NCBI RefSeq assembly: GCF_002270415.1
Contig: NZ_NNRI01000022.1
Location: 1,302,001 to 1,366,000 of the forward strand
Direction: 5' to 3'
Source: Mesorhizobium sophorae
Lineage (GTDB): Bacteria > Pseudomonadota > Alphaproteobacteria > Rhizobiales > Rhizobiaceae
Length of the DNA: 64,000 nt
Made by a program: the position numbers and the translations under genes
Notes under the pieces: model-generated
What the model was told of the DNA's origin: nothing
Seen by the model: only the letters and a program-made list of their open reading frames with translations
Database searches by the model: none
Shown: piece after piece, positions 1 to 8,594 of the stretch
Position numbering within the stretch: the stretch's first letter is position 1
Layout of the letters: the number at the start of each line of letters is the position of its first letter

Positions 1-189
1 GGCACACTGACGGCCGCCGCCTTCCACATAGGGGCAGTGGCCACTACTGCCGCCCAGCACATCCTCTACGACTCGGCGAACGGCTGGCTGAGTTACGATG
101 CCGATGGCAATGGCGCCGGCGCCGCCAACCATTTCGCCACGCTCACTATGGGGCTCGCAATGACCAACAACGATTTCTTGGTCGTATGA
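1..189 (+). CDS. C-terminal end of an RTX/hemolysin-type calcium-binding protein (5' end outside window)
   Basis: The window opens inside a plus-strand reading frame that ends at TGA 187-189 and encodes 62 residues. The tail contains ILYDSANGWLSYDADGNGAG, then an ATLTMG segment and the last residues TNNDFLVV. This pattern (ILYDxxxGxLxYDADGxGxG, then NDFxVV) is the usual C-terminal end of large secreted calcium-binding RTX-repeat proteins of rhizobia, where the terminus carries the type I secretion signal. The GGxGxDxxx nonapeptide repeats would lie upstream and are not visible, so substrate and length are unknown. Family assignment is by pattern only. Confidence 0.7.
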   Translation, partial: GTLTAAAFHIGAVATTAAQHILYDSANGWLSYDADGNGAGAANHFATLTMGLAMTNNDFLVV

Positions 190-492
190 ATCCGCAAGCA
201 GCCGGATGACACCATGTTCAAGGTTACCGACGGGCGGCGTGGCCTTTTCGGTGATCGAGCCAGAATGCCGACCGCGTGGGCCTTCCGTCCAAGCTACCGG
301 CTGGCCGCAAAGGCACCGTGCCACAATATTGCCCGGTTCCGGCCATAATCGATTAATACCGTGATAAACAATTCCTGCGCACAAAGGATCGGGGTTCAAG
401 GCGTCGTTGGCATTGTCGAGTGAGTGCACTGGCACCTGCGACGGTTAAAATAGCGGCGTCTTTCATTGAGACTGTAGGGGACATCTGAAAAC
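190..492. other. Intergenic region between the RTX-type gene and rlpA
   Basis: About 300 bases without a convincing gene. The part nearest rlpA (about 340-490) is relatively AT-rich and probably carries the rlpA promoter. I found no strong hairpin with a T-run that could be assigned as a terminator for the upstream gene. Confidence 0.5.
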
Positions 493-1722
493 ATGCAGGC
501 TGTGACGCACCCGCGTATTCGTCGCGCTGCTACAGTCGCGTTGTTGGCGATATCGGCTGCCTTGCTGGCGGCTTGCGCATCGCCTGAGCCCAAAGCGATG
601 GTCTACAAAAAGACCCGCTCCAAGGAATATTTCTCCGAATCCGAATATGGCGTGAAGGCAAGCCCACGTGTGGCCTTCCGGGGCGGGCGGCTGCAGCGTG
701 GCGGCGGCCGGGACCAGCTCGGCAAGCCCTATCAGGTCCGGGGCAGGTGGTATTACCCCAAGGAAGACAAGCACTACGCCAAGGTCGGTCTGGCCTCCTG
801 GTATGGCGATGCCTTCCACGGCCGGCTTACCGCCAATGGCGAAGTCTACGACATGACACACCTGACGGCGGCGCATCCGACCATGCCGCTGCCAAGCTAT
901 GCCCGTGTCACCAATCTCAAGACCGGCAGCTCGGTCATCGTTCGCGTCAACGATCGCGGCCCCTATCACGAAGGCCGCATCATCGATGTGTCGGAGCGCG
1001 CCGCCCAAATGCTTGATTATGCCAATATCGGCACCGCTCAGGTGAAGGTCGAGTATGTCGGCCGCGCACCGCTCGACGGCGATGACGACCAGTATCTGAT
1101 GGCCTCCTACCATCCCGGCAACAAGGCGCCGGACCCGTCGGATGGACTGCCGACCGGCGTCATGGTCGCCATGAACGGACCGTCGCCGAGCCTTCCCGTT
1201 GGTGCCGCCGCCGTACCGTTTCCTGGCCAGTTGACCGATTCGGAGACGGCCCAGGCGGTTATGCCGGCGCAGTCGCCGGCCTATGGCGACCTGGCATTGC
1301 CGGATTTCGGCCCGATCGTGCCGGAGCGCCCGGAGATCAGCCTGCCGCCGCAATCGCCGTTTGCCGTGGCCTCGCTCTCCTATGCGGACGATCGGGTAGA
1401 GCGCGCCTCCAACGCCTTCGCAGCGCTGGGCGGCGACGGCATGTCACCGGCCGACCTGCTGCAATCGTGGAAGCGTCAGTCGCCGTCGGCCGGTTCGCCC
1501 ACCGACTATGTTGCGGCAGGTTCGTTCGAGGATGCGGCGGAGGCCAAGCGCGTTGCCGCCCAGCTTGCCGCATTCGGCAAGATCGAGATCCAGCGTTCAG
1601 AACTCGACGGCGAGGATTGGTATTCGGTCAATCTCTATCCCGACGGCCACCGAAATCTGGATGATTTGCTGCAGGCAGCCTGGTCGCATGGCGCGCCGGA
1701 CGCGCTGGCTGTGCGCAACTGA
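493..1722 (+). CDS. rlpA: RlpA-family septal ring lytic transglycosylase, lipoprotein with C-terminal SPOR domain
   Basis: The 409-residue product starts with a basic stretch, a hydrophobic segment and the lipobox LLAAC (Cys28), so it should be a lipoprotein. A double-psi beta-barrel domain starts near residue 98 with GLASWYGDAFHGRLTANGE and continues to the RVNDRGPY motif. These hold the His and Asp typical of RlpA enzymes that cleave denuded glycan strands. The last ~75 residues look like a SPOR domain (AAGSFEDAAEAKRVAAQLA), which binds denuded peptidoglycan at division sites. A Pro/Ala-rich linker separates the two. The gene lies just upstream of a DD-carboxypeptidase-like gene on the same strand, consistent with a cell-wall pair. 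The ATG at 493 is chosen because it gives a complete signal peptide. Confidence 0.85.
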   Translation: MQAVTHPRIRRAATVALLAISAALLAACASPEPKAMVYKKTRSKEYFSESEYGVKASPRVAFRGGRLQRGGGRDQLGKPYQVRGRWYYPKEDKHYAKVGLASWYGDAFHGRLTANGEVYDMTHLTAAHPTMPLPSYARVTNLKTGSSVIVRVNDRGPYHEGRIIDVSERAAQMLDYANIGTAQVKVEYVGRAPLDGDDDQYLMASYHPGNKAPDPSDGLPTGVMVAMNGPSPSLPVGAAAVPFPGQLTDSETAQAVMPAQSPAYGDLALPDFGPIVPERPEISLPPQSPFAVASLSYADDRVERASNAFAALGGDGMSPADLLQSWKRQSPSAGSPTDYVAAGSFEDAAEAKRVAAQLAAFGKIEIQRSELDGEDWYSVNLYPDGHRNLDDLLQAAWSHGAPDALAVRN

Positions 1723-1825
1723 ACGCAAGCAAGGTCGGATTTCCACTGCGCGGTTGATCCGCCACGGAAAAAGCCTGATACTTTTCGCGGGCTTGCCGGA
1801 CGTGCCGGCCAACGGGTCGAATTTC

Positions 1826-2992
1826 ATGCAATTTCGCTTGCTCCAGCCTTTCGCCGGGCTTCTGTTTTTTTGCCTGCTATTGCTTTCCCTGGCTCCAGCC
1901 AGTGCGCAGCTTTTCGAGACCAAGGCCGCGCAGGTCTTCATGATCGATGCCGAGACCGGGACGGTGCTGTTTTCAAAGGATGCCGACAAGCCGATACCGC
2001 CGGCTTCGATGGCCAAGCTGATGACCATGGAAGTGGTTTTCAACGCCATAAAGTCCGGACGCCTGAAGCTCGACGACACGTTCGTGGTCAGCGAAAACGC
2101 CTGGCGCAAAGGTGGTGCGCCTTCGGGAACTTCGACGATGTTTGCCAAGCTCAAATCGTCGATCCGGCTCGAGGACCTCATTCAGGGCGTAACGGTGCAG
2201 GCGGCCAATGACGGCTGCATTGTCATTGCCGAAGGCATGGCCGGGTCGGAGGACAATTTTGCTTCGCAGATGACCGAGCGCGCGCGCCAGATCGGGCTCA
2301 AGACATCGACGTTCGTCAATTCGACCGGCCTGCCGGCGGACGGCCAGCAGACGACGGTGCGGGAGTTGGCGCTGCTGGCCGTGCATCTGTGGCGCGATTA
2401 TCCGGATTTCTATCACTACTACGGCCAGAAGGATTTTACCTGGAACAAGATCTCGCAGCGGAACCGCAATCCGCTTCTGGCAATGGACATTGGCGCCGAC
2501 GGCCTGGCGGTCGGCGCGAGCGAGACGTCAGGCTTCGGCATCGTCGGTTCGGTCAACCACAACGGCACGCGGGTGATCGCGGCGATGAGCGGACTGGCCA
2601 GCGACAAGGAGCGTGCCGAAGAGGCGCGAAAACTGCTCGACTGGGGTGTTCGCTCTTTCGAGAAGACCGAAATCTTCGCCAAGGACGAGGTGGTCGGCGA
2701 AGCCCAGGTTTTTGGCGGCGCGAAATCCGGCGTGACGCTGAAGGCGAAGGGTCCGATCGCCATCTTCCTGCCGATCACCAACCGCGACAAGCTGACGGCC
2801 AAGATCGTCTACACAGGCCCGGTTGCCGCCCCGGTGGAGGAAGGGCAGCCGGTGGGCGCGCTGCGCGTCTGGATCGGCGACACGCTCAGCCAGGAAACGC
2901 CGCTTTTCGCCGCCGAGTCGATCGGCGTCGGCACGTTGCCGCAGCGCGCGCTCGATGCCGTCAAGGAACTGGCGATCGGCTGGCTGCGCTAG
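1826..2992 (+). CDS. D-alanyl-D-alanine carboxypeptidase-like protein (PBP5/DacF family) with altered SXN and KTG motifs
   Basis: The ATG at 1826 gives 388 residues beginning with a cleavable signal peptide that ends near APASAQ; the open frame further upstream has no family character. The fold is the S11 peptidase/PBP5 family, which trims the terminal D-Ala of peptidoglycan pentapeptides in the periplasm. The nucleophile motif SxxK is intact (SMAK, residues 61-64, in PPASMAKLMT). The second motif, normally SxN, reads AAN (126-128, VQAANDG). The third, normally KTG, reads AVG (228-230, DGLAVGASETSGFG). A C-terminal PBP5-like beta domain follows. The gene lies 103 bp after rlpA. It may be a non-canonical or non-catalytic paralogue (see findings). 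The TAG stop forms the first bases of an intergenic palindrome. Confidence 0.82.
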   Translation: MQFRLLQPFAGLLFFCLLLLSLAPASAQLFETKAAQVFMIDAETGTVLFSKDADKPIPPASMAKLMTMEVVFNAIKSGRLKLDDTFVVSENAWRKGGAPSGTSTMFAKLKSSIRLEDLIQGVTVQAANDGCIVIAEGMAGSEDNFASQMTERARQIGLKTSTFVNSTGLPADGQQTTVRELALLAVHLWRDYPDFYHYYGQKDFTWNKISQRNRNPLLAMDIGADGLAVGASETSGFGIVGSVNHNGTRVIAAMSGLASDKERAEEARKLLDWGVRSFEKTEIFAKDEVVGEAQVFGGAKSGVTLKAKGPIAIFLPITNRDKLTAKIVYTGPVAAPVEEGQPVGALRVWIGDTLSQETPLFAAESIGVGTLPQRALDAVKELAIGWLR

Positions 2993-3112
2993 AGCGGTTC
3001 ATCGTTTCACGGAAATGCAGAACCGCTCTATCTCTTGGCTTTGACGCAATTCCCTAGGGAAAGTGCTGCGCTTTTCCCGGGAAGACCGTTTCACACTTTT
3101 CCTGGAATTGCG
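2990..3112. repeat. Composite intergenic palindromic repeat, two hairpins
   Basis: It starts at the TAG stop of the carboxypeptidase-like gene. Hairpin 1 pairs AGAGCGGTTC (about 2991-3000) with GAACCGCTCT (about 3022-3031). Hairpin 2 pairs GCAATTCC (about 3047) and AAAGTG with CACTTTTCC and GGAATTGC (about 3094-3111). Such mosaics of inverted repeats are common between rhizobial genes; I recognise the style, not a named family. It may also act as a terminator or mRNA stabiliser for the upstream gene. Confidence 0.7.
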
Positions 3113-3179
3113 CTAGCGCCGACGGCATAGACGTTTGCCCCGACGCGGACTATCTAGAGCGCTATAACCACCCGCAAGC

Positions 3180-3872
3180 ATGGCAAAGGCTTTTCGATTG
3201 GCGCGCGGATTTTTCATCACCTTCGAAGGCGGCGAAGGAGCAGGCAAGTCGACGCAGATCGAGCGGCTGGCCAGGAAGATGCGCGCCAAGGGATATGATG
3301 TCCTCCCCACCCGTGAACCTGGCGGCTCGCCTGGCGCCGAAGCTGTCAGGCATGTGCTGCTTTCAGGCGCCGCCGAACCATTCGGGCCGAAAATGGAGGC
3401 GCTGCTGTTCGCCGCCGCGCGCTCCGACCATGTCGAGCAGGTCATCCGTCCGGCGGTCGAGCGTGGCTCCATCGTGCTTTGCGACCGCTTCCTGGATTCA
3501 TCACGCGTCTACCAGGGCGTCACCGGCGGTATCGACCCGGCGTTCATGGATGCGCTGGAGCAGGTCGCCATCAACGGCATGATGCCGGACATGACGCTGA
3601 TCTTCGACATCGATCCGGCGGAGGGCCTCAGGCGCGCGACGTTGCGGCGTGGCACCGAAGCAATCGCCGACCGCTTCGAAAAGGAGAGGCTGGCGATCCA
3701 TCAGGCCCGCCGCGAGGCGTTTCTGGCAATCGCGGCGGCCGAGCCGGAACGCTGCATCGTCGTTAACGCCGCCGCCGATCCCGATACGGTCGAGAATGTC
3801 GTGACCGCCACCGTGTTCGCGGCGCTGGAGGCAAGAACGCCTTCGCGCAACAGGCAGGCGACGCCGGCATGA
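3180..3872 (+). CDS. tmk: Thymidylate kinase
   Basis: This 230-residue product phosphorylates dTMP to dTDP using ATP. The P-loop is FEGGEGAGKSTQ at residues ~12-23. The TREPGGSPGAE segment and the DRFLDSS motif are those of TMP kinases, and the length matches the family. The ATG at 3180 directly precedes the conserved N-terminus. The gene overlaps holB by four bases (ATGA at 3869-3872), so the two are co-transcribed and probably translationally coupled. This tmk-holB-metG-tatD order is widely conserved in Alphaproteobacteria. Confidence 0.95.
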   Translation: MAKAFRLARGFFITFEGGEGAGKSTQIERLARKMRAKGYDVLPTREPGGSPGAEAVRHVLLSGAAEPFGPKMEALLFAAARSDHVEQVIRPAVERGSIVLCDRFLDSSRVYQGVTGGIDPAFMDALEQVAINGMMPDMTLIFDIDPAEGLRRATLRRGTEAIADRFEKERLAIHQARREAFLAIAAAEPERCIVVNAAADPDTVENVVTATVFAALEARTPSRNRQATPA

Positions 3873-4924
3873 TCTTCGAGCGCATCGCACCCGAGCAGCA
3901 CGACACGCTGGACGGCGTGCCCGAGCCATCCGAAACACCGCGTCTGGTTGGACACCGGCAGGCCGCGGGGATGCTGACCGCCGCCTATCGTGCGGGAAGG
4001 CTGCCGCATGCGCTGATCTTCTCCGGGCCGGTCGGCATCGGCAAGGCGACACTCGCCTTCCATCTTGCGCATCATCTGTTGAAGCACCCGTACTTTGCGC
4101 AGGCGCCGGAAAGCCTTGCCATTCCCGATCCGGCCTCGTCGCTGTTCCGACAGATCGCCACCGGCGCGCATCCTTGCGTGCTGCATCTGACCCGTCCGCC
4201 CAACGACAAGACCAAGAGCTTCAAGACCGTCGTCACCGTCGACGAGATCCGCAAGGTCAGCCGCTTCCTGTCGCTGACCTCGCATGACGGCAGCTACCGG
4301 GTTGTGATCGTGGACCCGGCCGACGACATGAACACCAATGCCGCCAATGCCTTGCTGAAGAATCTCGAAGAGCCGCCGGCACGAACGCTGTTCATCCTGA
4401 TCGTCCATGCGCCGGGCAGCCTGCTGCCGACAATCCGGTCGCGCTGCCAGGTGGTGCGATTGACGCCGCTCGATGCCGACGACCTGATGGCGGTGCTGGA
4501 AACGACCGAACCGCCACCGCCGGACGATCCTGCCGCGCGCGCGGCGCTGGCCGAGCGGGCAGGGGGCAGCGCGCGCAGCGCGATCCTGTTGACGCAGTAT
4601 GGCGGGCTGGAGATCGCCTCGACACTCGATACGCTGGTGGCGGCAAGAAAGAACGATGTCGGCGGCGCGTTTCGCCTTGCCGAGGCTGTCGCCGGCCGCG
4701 ACCAGGCGATCCAGTTCGATATCTTCAACCGCCGGGCGCTGGAGCTTCTGTCGGATGCGGCAAGCCAGGCAGCGCTGACCGGTGACCTCGGACGGGCCAA
4801 AACGCTGTCGGACACTTGGCATGAGGCGCTCGACGCTATATCGGAGACCGACACCTACAATCTCGACAAGAAGCAGCACGCCTTGACCATGATCGACCGC
4901 CTGAATTCTGCAATGCGAATGTGA
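3869..4924 (+). CDS. holB: DNA polymerase III subunit delta prime
   Basis: The 351-residue product is the clamp-loader delta' subunit, which helps load the beta sliding clamp on DNA. The N-terminal AAA+ region carries SGPVGIGKAT (P-loop-like, residues ~50-60), TVDEIRKVSRFL, then VVIVDPADDMNTNAANALLKNLEEPP, the Walker B and sensor stretch of DnaX/HolB proteins (only short parts quoted here are needed: NAANALLKNLEEP). SRCQVVRLTPL follows. Start ATG 3869 overlaps the tmk stop. An intergenic palindrome follows the stop. Confidence 0.92.
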   Translation: MIFERIAPEQHDTLDGVPEPSETPRLVGHRQAAGMLTAAYRAGRLPHALIFSGPVGIGKATLAFHLAHHLLKHPYFAQAPESLAIPDPASSLFRQIATGAHPCVLHLTRPPNDKTKSFKTVVTVDEIRKVSRFLSLTSHDGSYRVVIVDPADDMNTNAANALLKNLEEPPARTLFILIVHAPGSLLPTIRSRCQVVRLTPLDADDLMAVLETTEPPPPDDPAARAALAERAGGSARSAILLTQYGGLEIASTLDTLVAARKNDVGGAFRLAEAVAGRDQAIQFDIFNRRALELLSDAASQAALTGDLGRAKTLSDTWHEALDAISETDTYNLDKKQHALTMIDRLNSAMRM

Positions 4925-4934
4925 CGGTTTTTTC

Positions 4935-4980
4935 ATGCATGCCGTGCCCCAAATCCGGGGCCACTTTTGGGCGGCATGCA
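4935..4980. repeat. Intergenic palindromic repeat, family A, copy 1
   Basis: ATGCATGCCGTGCCCCAAA on the left pairs with TTTGGGCGGCATGCA on the right, separated by TCCGGGGCCAC. The same core, with a right end close to CACTTTTGGGCGACATGCAT, recurs near 35.4, 35.97, 49.16 and 59.94 kb. It lies between holB and metG and belongs to neither reading frame. Confidence 0.75.
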
Positions 4981-5062
4981 TTGGCCTCGGGATGGCAATC
5001 GCCGCCCCGATGCGATATCCACCGCCACGCCTTTCCATTCAGACATTCATGACGGTTCATTC

Positions 5063-6616
5063 ATGTCACGCGACAAGTTCTACATCACGACGGCGATTTC
5101 CTATCCGAACGGCAAACCGCATATCGGCCATGCCTACGAACTGATCGCAACCGATGCGCTTGCCCGCTTCCAGCGGCTCGACGGCAAGCAAGTCTTTTTC
5201 CTCACCGGAACCGACGAACACGGCATCAAGATGCTGCAGACCGCCAAGCGCGAAGGCATTTCGCCGCGCGAACTGGCCGATCGCAACTCGGCTGAGTTCA
5301 AGCGCATGGCGGAGGCGCTCAACGCCTCCAATGACGATTTCATCCGCACCACGGAAGAGCGGCATTACGCGTCGTCGCAGGCGATCTGGAAGGCAATGGC
5401 CGACAATGGCGACATCTACAAGGGCGGCTATGCCGGCTGGTACTCGGTGCGCGACGAAGCCTACTACGGCGAGGAGGAGACGGAGGTCCGCCCAGACAAT
5501 GTCCGCTACGGGCCACAGGGAACGCCCGTCGAATGGGTCGAGGAAGAGAGCTATTTCTTCCGCCTCTCGGCCTATCAGGACAAGCTCGTCGCGCTCTATG
5601 AAAACCAGCCCGACTTCATCGGCCCGGCTGAGCGCCGCAACGAGGTAATGAGCTTCGTCAAATCGGGACTGAAGGACCTGTCGATCTCGCGCACCACCTT
5701 CGACTGGGGCGTGCCGGTGCCGGGCGACGAGAAGCACGTGATGTATGTGTGGGTCGACGCCTTGACCAATTACATCACAGGTGTCGGCTATCCCAATGAA
5801 AATGCTGACGATTGGCATTTCTGGCCTGCGGATGCGCACATCATCGGCAAGGACATCGTCCGCTTTCATGCGGTGTATTGGCCGGCCTTCCTGATGTCTG
5901 CCGGCATCCCGCTGCCGAGACGTGTCTTCGGCCACGGCTTCCTGTTCAACCGCGGCGAGAAGATGTCGAAATCAGTCGGCAACGTCATCGACCCCTTCAC
6001 CATGATCGAGCACTACGGTCTGGACCAGGTGCGCTACTTCTTCCTGCGCGAGGTGCCGTTCGGCCAGGACGGCAGCTACAGCCATGAAGCAATCGTCAAC
6101 CGCACCAACGCCGATCTTGCCAATGGCCTTGGCAATCTGGCGCAGCGCTCGCTGTCGATGATCGCCAAGAACTGCGGCGGCGTGGTGCCCCAACGCGGCA
6201 CCCTGGCGGATGAGGACAAGGCGATCCTCGATCAGGCAAGTGCCGTGCTCGCCGTGGCGCGCAAGACCATGGCCGAGCAAGGCATCCATCTGGCGCTGGC
6301 GGCGATCTTCGGCGTGGTGGCGGAAGCCGATCGTTATTTCGCGGGCCAGGCGCCGTGGGCGCTGAAGAAGAGCGATCCGGCGCGCATGGAAACCGTGCTG
6401 TGGACGACTGCCGAACTCGTCCGGCGCGTGGCGCTGTTGTGCCAACCCTTCATTCCGGGATCGGCCAACAAACTGCTCGACCTGCTGGCGGTGCCGGCGG
6501 ACACCCGCGATTTCGTGCATGTCGCGGCGGACCACGCGCTTGTGTCGGGAGTAGCCTTGCCCGCGCCGGAAGGGGTGTTTCCGCGTTACGTTGAACAGCC
6601 GGATGCGAACGCCTGA
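5063..6616 (+). CDS. metG: Methionine-tRNA ligase
   Basis: The start ATG at 5063 gives 517 residues beginning MSRDKFYITTAISYPNGKPH. Class I synthetase signatures are present: HIGH at residues 20-23 and KMSKS near residue 300 (GEKMSKSVGN). The region between them that holds zinc-binding cysteines in the E. coli enzyme instead reads GGYAGWYSVRDEAYYGEEE, without CxxC knuckles. That is the usual zinc-free form of Alphaproteobacteria. There is no C-terminal tRNA-binding (EMAP-like) extension. The in-frame upstream extension from 4967 lies in the palindromic repeat and is rejected. The stop overlaps the tatD start (TGATG, 6614-6618). Confidence 0.95.
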   Translation: MSRDKFYITTAISYPNGKPHIGHAYELIATDALARFQRLDGKQVFFLTGTDEHGIKMLQTAKREGISPRELADRNSAEFKRMAEALNASNDDFIRTTEERHYASSQAIWKAMADNGDIYKGGYAGWYSVRDEAYYGEEETEVRPDNVRYGPQGTPVEWVEEESYFFRLSAYQDKLVALYENQPDFIGPAERRNEVMSFVKSGLKDLSISRTTFDWGVPVPGDEKHVMYVWVDALTNYITGVGYPNENADDWHFWPADAHIIGKDIVRFHAVYWPAFLMSAGIPLPRRVFGHGFLFNRGEKMSKSVGNVIDPFTMIEHYGLDQVRYFFLREVPFGQDGSYSHEAIVNRTNADLANGLGNLAQRSLSMIAKNCGGVVPQRGTLADEDKAILDQASAVLAVARKTMAEQGIHLALAAIFGVVAEADRYFAGQAPWALKKSDPARMETVLWTTAELVRRVALLCQPFIPGSANKLLDLLAVPADTRDFVHVAADHALVSGVALPAPEGVFPRYVEQPDANA

Positions 6617-7428
6617 TGCTCGTCGACAGCCATTGCCATCTGGATTTTCCAGACTTCGCCGAGGAGCGGGCAGCCATTGTCGCCCGCGCCAAGGCGGCCG
6701 GTATCAGCCGCATGGTGACGATCTCGACGCGCGTGAAGCGGTTTCAGCAAATCCTTGAAATCGCAGAAACCTTCGAAGAAGTGTATTGTTCGGTCGGCAC
6801 CCACCCGCATAACGCCGCCGAGGAACTCGATGTCACCGCCGCGGACCTTGTGCGCCTGTCGGCTCATCCGAAGGTGGTGGCGATCGGCGAGGCGGGGCTC
6901 GACTACTTCTACGACAAGGCGCCGCGCGATGCCCAGGCGCAGGGCTTTCGCGCCCACATTAGCGCCGCGCGGGAAACCGGGCTGCCGCTGGTCATCCATT
7001 CGCGCGATGCCGATGACGACATGGCAGCCATCCTCGAGGACGAAACAAGGAAGGGCGCCTTCCCCTTCATCCTGCACTGTTTTTCGTCCGGACGCCGGCT
7101 GGCCGAAATCGGCGTTGCGCTCGGTGGCTATGTATCGTTCTCGGGTATCCTGACCTTCAAGAATTCGGCGGAATTACGCGCCATCGCAGCCGATGTGCCG
7201 CATGACCGCTTGCTGGTCGAAACCGACGCACCCTATCTGGCGCCCGTGCCATTTCGCGGCAAGCGCAACGAGCCAGCCTATGTCGCGCACACGGCCAAAG
7301 TGCTGGCCGAAACAATCGGCGTCAGCGAGGCTGACATCGCTGATCTGACGACGAACAATTTCTTCCGTCTGTTCGGCAAGATGCCGCGACCTCCCGAGCA
7401 AACTGCTTGGCCCGAGCAAAGCGCCTGA
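6616..7428 (+). CDS. TatD-family metal-dependent hydrolase (DNase)
   Basis: The 270-residue product belongs to the TatD/YcfH family of amidohydrolase-fold deoxyribonucleases. Metal-binding motifs are DSHCHLDFPDF (residues 4-14), the central GEAGLDYFYD, VIHSRDADDD, LHCFSSGRR and the late VETDAPYLAPVPFRGKRNEP. It starts at the metG stop and ends three bases before the next gene, so it sits inside the tmk-holB-metG operon. In vivo substrates of this subgroup remain poorly defined; exonuclease activity is inferred from the family. Confidence 0.9.
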   Translation: MLVDSHCHLDFPDFAEERAAIVARAKAAGISRMVTISTRVKRFQQILEIAETFEEVYCSVGTHPHNAAEELDVTAADLVRLSAHPKVVAIGEAGLDYFYDKAPRDAQAQGFRAHISAARETGLPLVIHSRDADDDMAAILEDETRKGAFPFILHCFSSGRRLAEIGVALGGYVSFSGILTFKNSAELRAIAADVPHDRLLVETDAPYLAPVPFRGKRNEPAYVAHTAKVLAETIGVSEADIADLTTNNFFRLFGKMPRPPEQTAWPEQSA

Positions 7429-7431
7429 ACG

Positions 7432-8247
7432 ATGACCGACCGGCTGCGCCTTACCATTCTCGGCTGCGGCTCGTCGCCAGGTACGCCGCGCATCACCGGC
7501 GACTGGGGCAATTGCGACCCAGATAACCCGAAGAACCGGCGCACCCGCGCCGCCGCACTCGTCGAGCGGATTGCCGCGGATGGCGGCCGCACCAGCGTCG
7601 TCATCGACACTGGACCGGATTTCCGCCAGCAGATGCTGATGGCCTCCGTCAGGCGCATCGATGCGGTCGTCTACACGCACCCGCATGCCGATCACATCCA
7701 CGGCATCGATGACCTGCGTGGTTTCGTCCTCGATCAGCGCCAGCTGATCGATATCCATGCCGACCAGCCGACGATGCTGCGCCTGCGGCAGGCCTTCGGC
7801 TATTGTTTCGAGACGCCGGCGGGCAGTTCTTATCCGCCGATCGTCGACGCTCATGTCATCCATCACGCCAAGCCGGTGGTCATCGAAGGAGAGGGGGGTG
7901 CCCTCACCCTCGAGCCGCTGCCGCAGGTGCATGGCGACATCATATCGCTCGGTTTCCGCATCGGCACGCTCGCCTATTGCCCTGATATCAGTGACTTTCC
8001 GGAGGCCACCGTCGAACGGCTGCGCGACCTAGACGTGCTGATCATCGACGCGCTGCAATACCGGACGCATCCCAGCCATCTGTCGCTTGGCGAAGCGTTG
8101 GAATGGATCGAGCGGCTGGCGCCACGGCACTCCGTGCTGACGCATATGCATGTGCCGCTCGACTACGCCACCGTGATGGCCGAGACGCCAGCCAACGTCG
8201 AGCCAGCCTATGACGGCATGGTGATAGATATCCCATATGATTCATAG
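7432..8247 (+). CDS. Metallo-beta-lactamase fold hydrolase, PhnP-like
   Basis: The 271-residue product carries the MBL metal motif THPHADHIHGIDDLR (HxHxDH, about residues 82-96), the N-terminal LTILGCGSSPGTPR, and a C-terminal HPSHLSLGEAL plus LTHMHVPLDY with the remaining His ligands. It resembles the PhnP branch (cyclic phosphodiesterases), and genes annotated this way commonly follow tatD in Alphaproteobacteria. No phn genes are adjacent here, so a housekeeping phosphodiesterase role is more likely than phosphonate degradation. It is the last gene of the tmk operon. Confidence 0.82.
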   Translation: MTDRLRLTILGCGSSPGTPRITGDWGNCDPDNPKNRRTRAAALVERIAADGGRTSVVIDTGPDFRQQMLMASVRRIDAVVYTHPHADHIHGIDDLRGFVLDQRQLIDIHADQPTMLRLRQAFGYCFETPAGSSYPPIVDAHVIHHAKPVVIEGEGGALTLEPLPQVHGDIISLGFRIGTLAYCPDISDFPEATVERLRDLDVLIIDALQYRTHPSHLSLGEALEWIERLAPRHSVLTHMHVPLDYATVMAETPANVEPAYDGMVIDIPYDS

Positions 8248-8594
8248 TGATGAAGCCAATCCTTCATCGCTGGCCGCACTGGAATTTCGACAATGAATGA
8301 CGCCCGGCCAAATCGTCTGGTCAAAACGGATTTCAGCTGCCGTGCATGCCGGATCGACTTGCCGCGATAGACACGACGCCTGGGCTACTCAATCGAAGAG
8401 ATATTGAGATCGCGGGTTGGCGTGACCGCCATAGCGTTGTGGGTATCATCTATCTGCTGCAGCCGGATGGGCGCCAAACGGCTGATAATGCGGGAAAATC
8501 TCCGCTTGCCGTCACACGCGTCAGTTCCATAATCTATCTTATGCGACTTTCTGATGTGCGGTAATGCCACCCGGCTAGAGCAATTGGCCGCAGC
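8248..8594. other. Gene-free region upstream of a decayed TetR gene
   Basis: About 350 bases with no reading frame of recognisable family on either strand. Short frames (for example 8346-8564) show no domain character. It probably contains degraded sequence belonging to the missing 5' half of the TetR remnant that follows. Confidence 0.5.

Noticed and set aside
463..1353. 296-codon minus-strand frame opposite rlpA
   Set aside because: Antisense shadow of rlpA; no family motif and unlikely composition.
3701..5038. 445-codon minus-strand frame opposite tmk/holB
   Set aside because: Antisense of well-supported genes, low-complexity Arg/Gln-rich translation.
4967..5062. Upstream extension of metG
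   Set aside because: The extension partly lies in an intergenic repeat and lacks homology-like features; HIGH-containing N-terminus begins at 5063.
8250..8300. 16-codon frame MKPILHRWPHWNFDNE after the MBL gene
   Set aside because: Too short, no ribosome binding site and no family.
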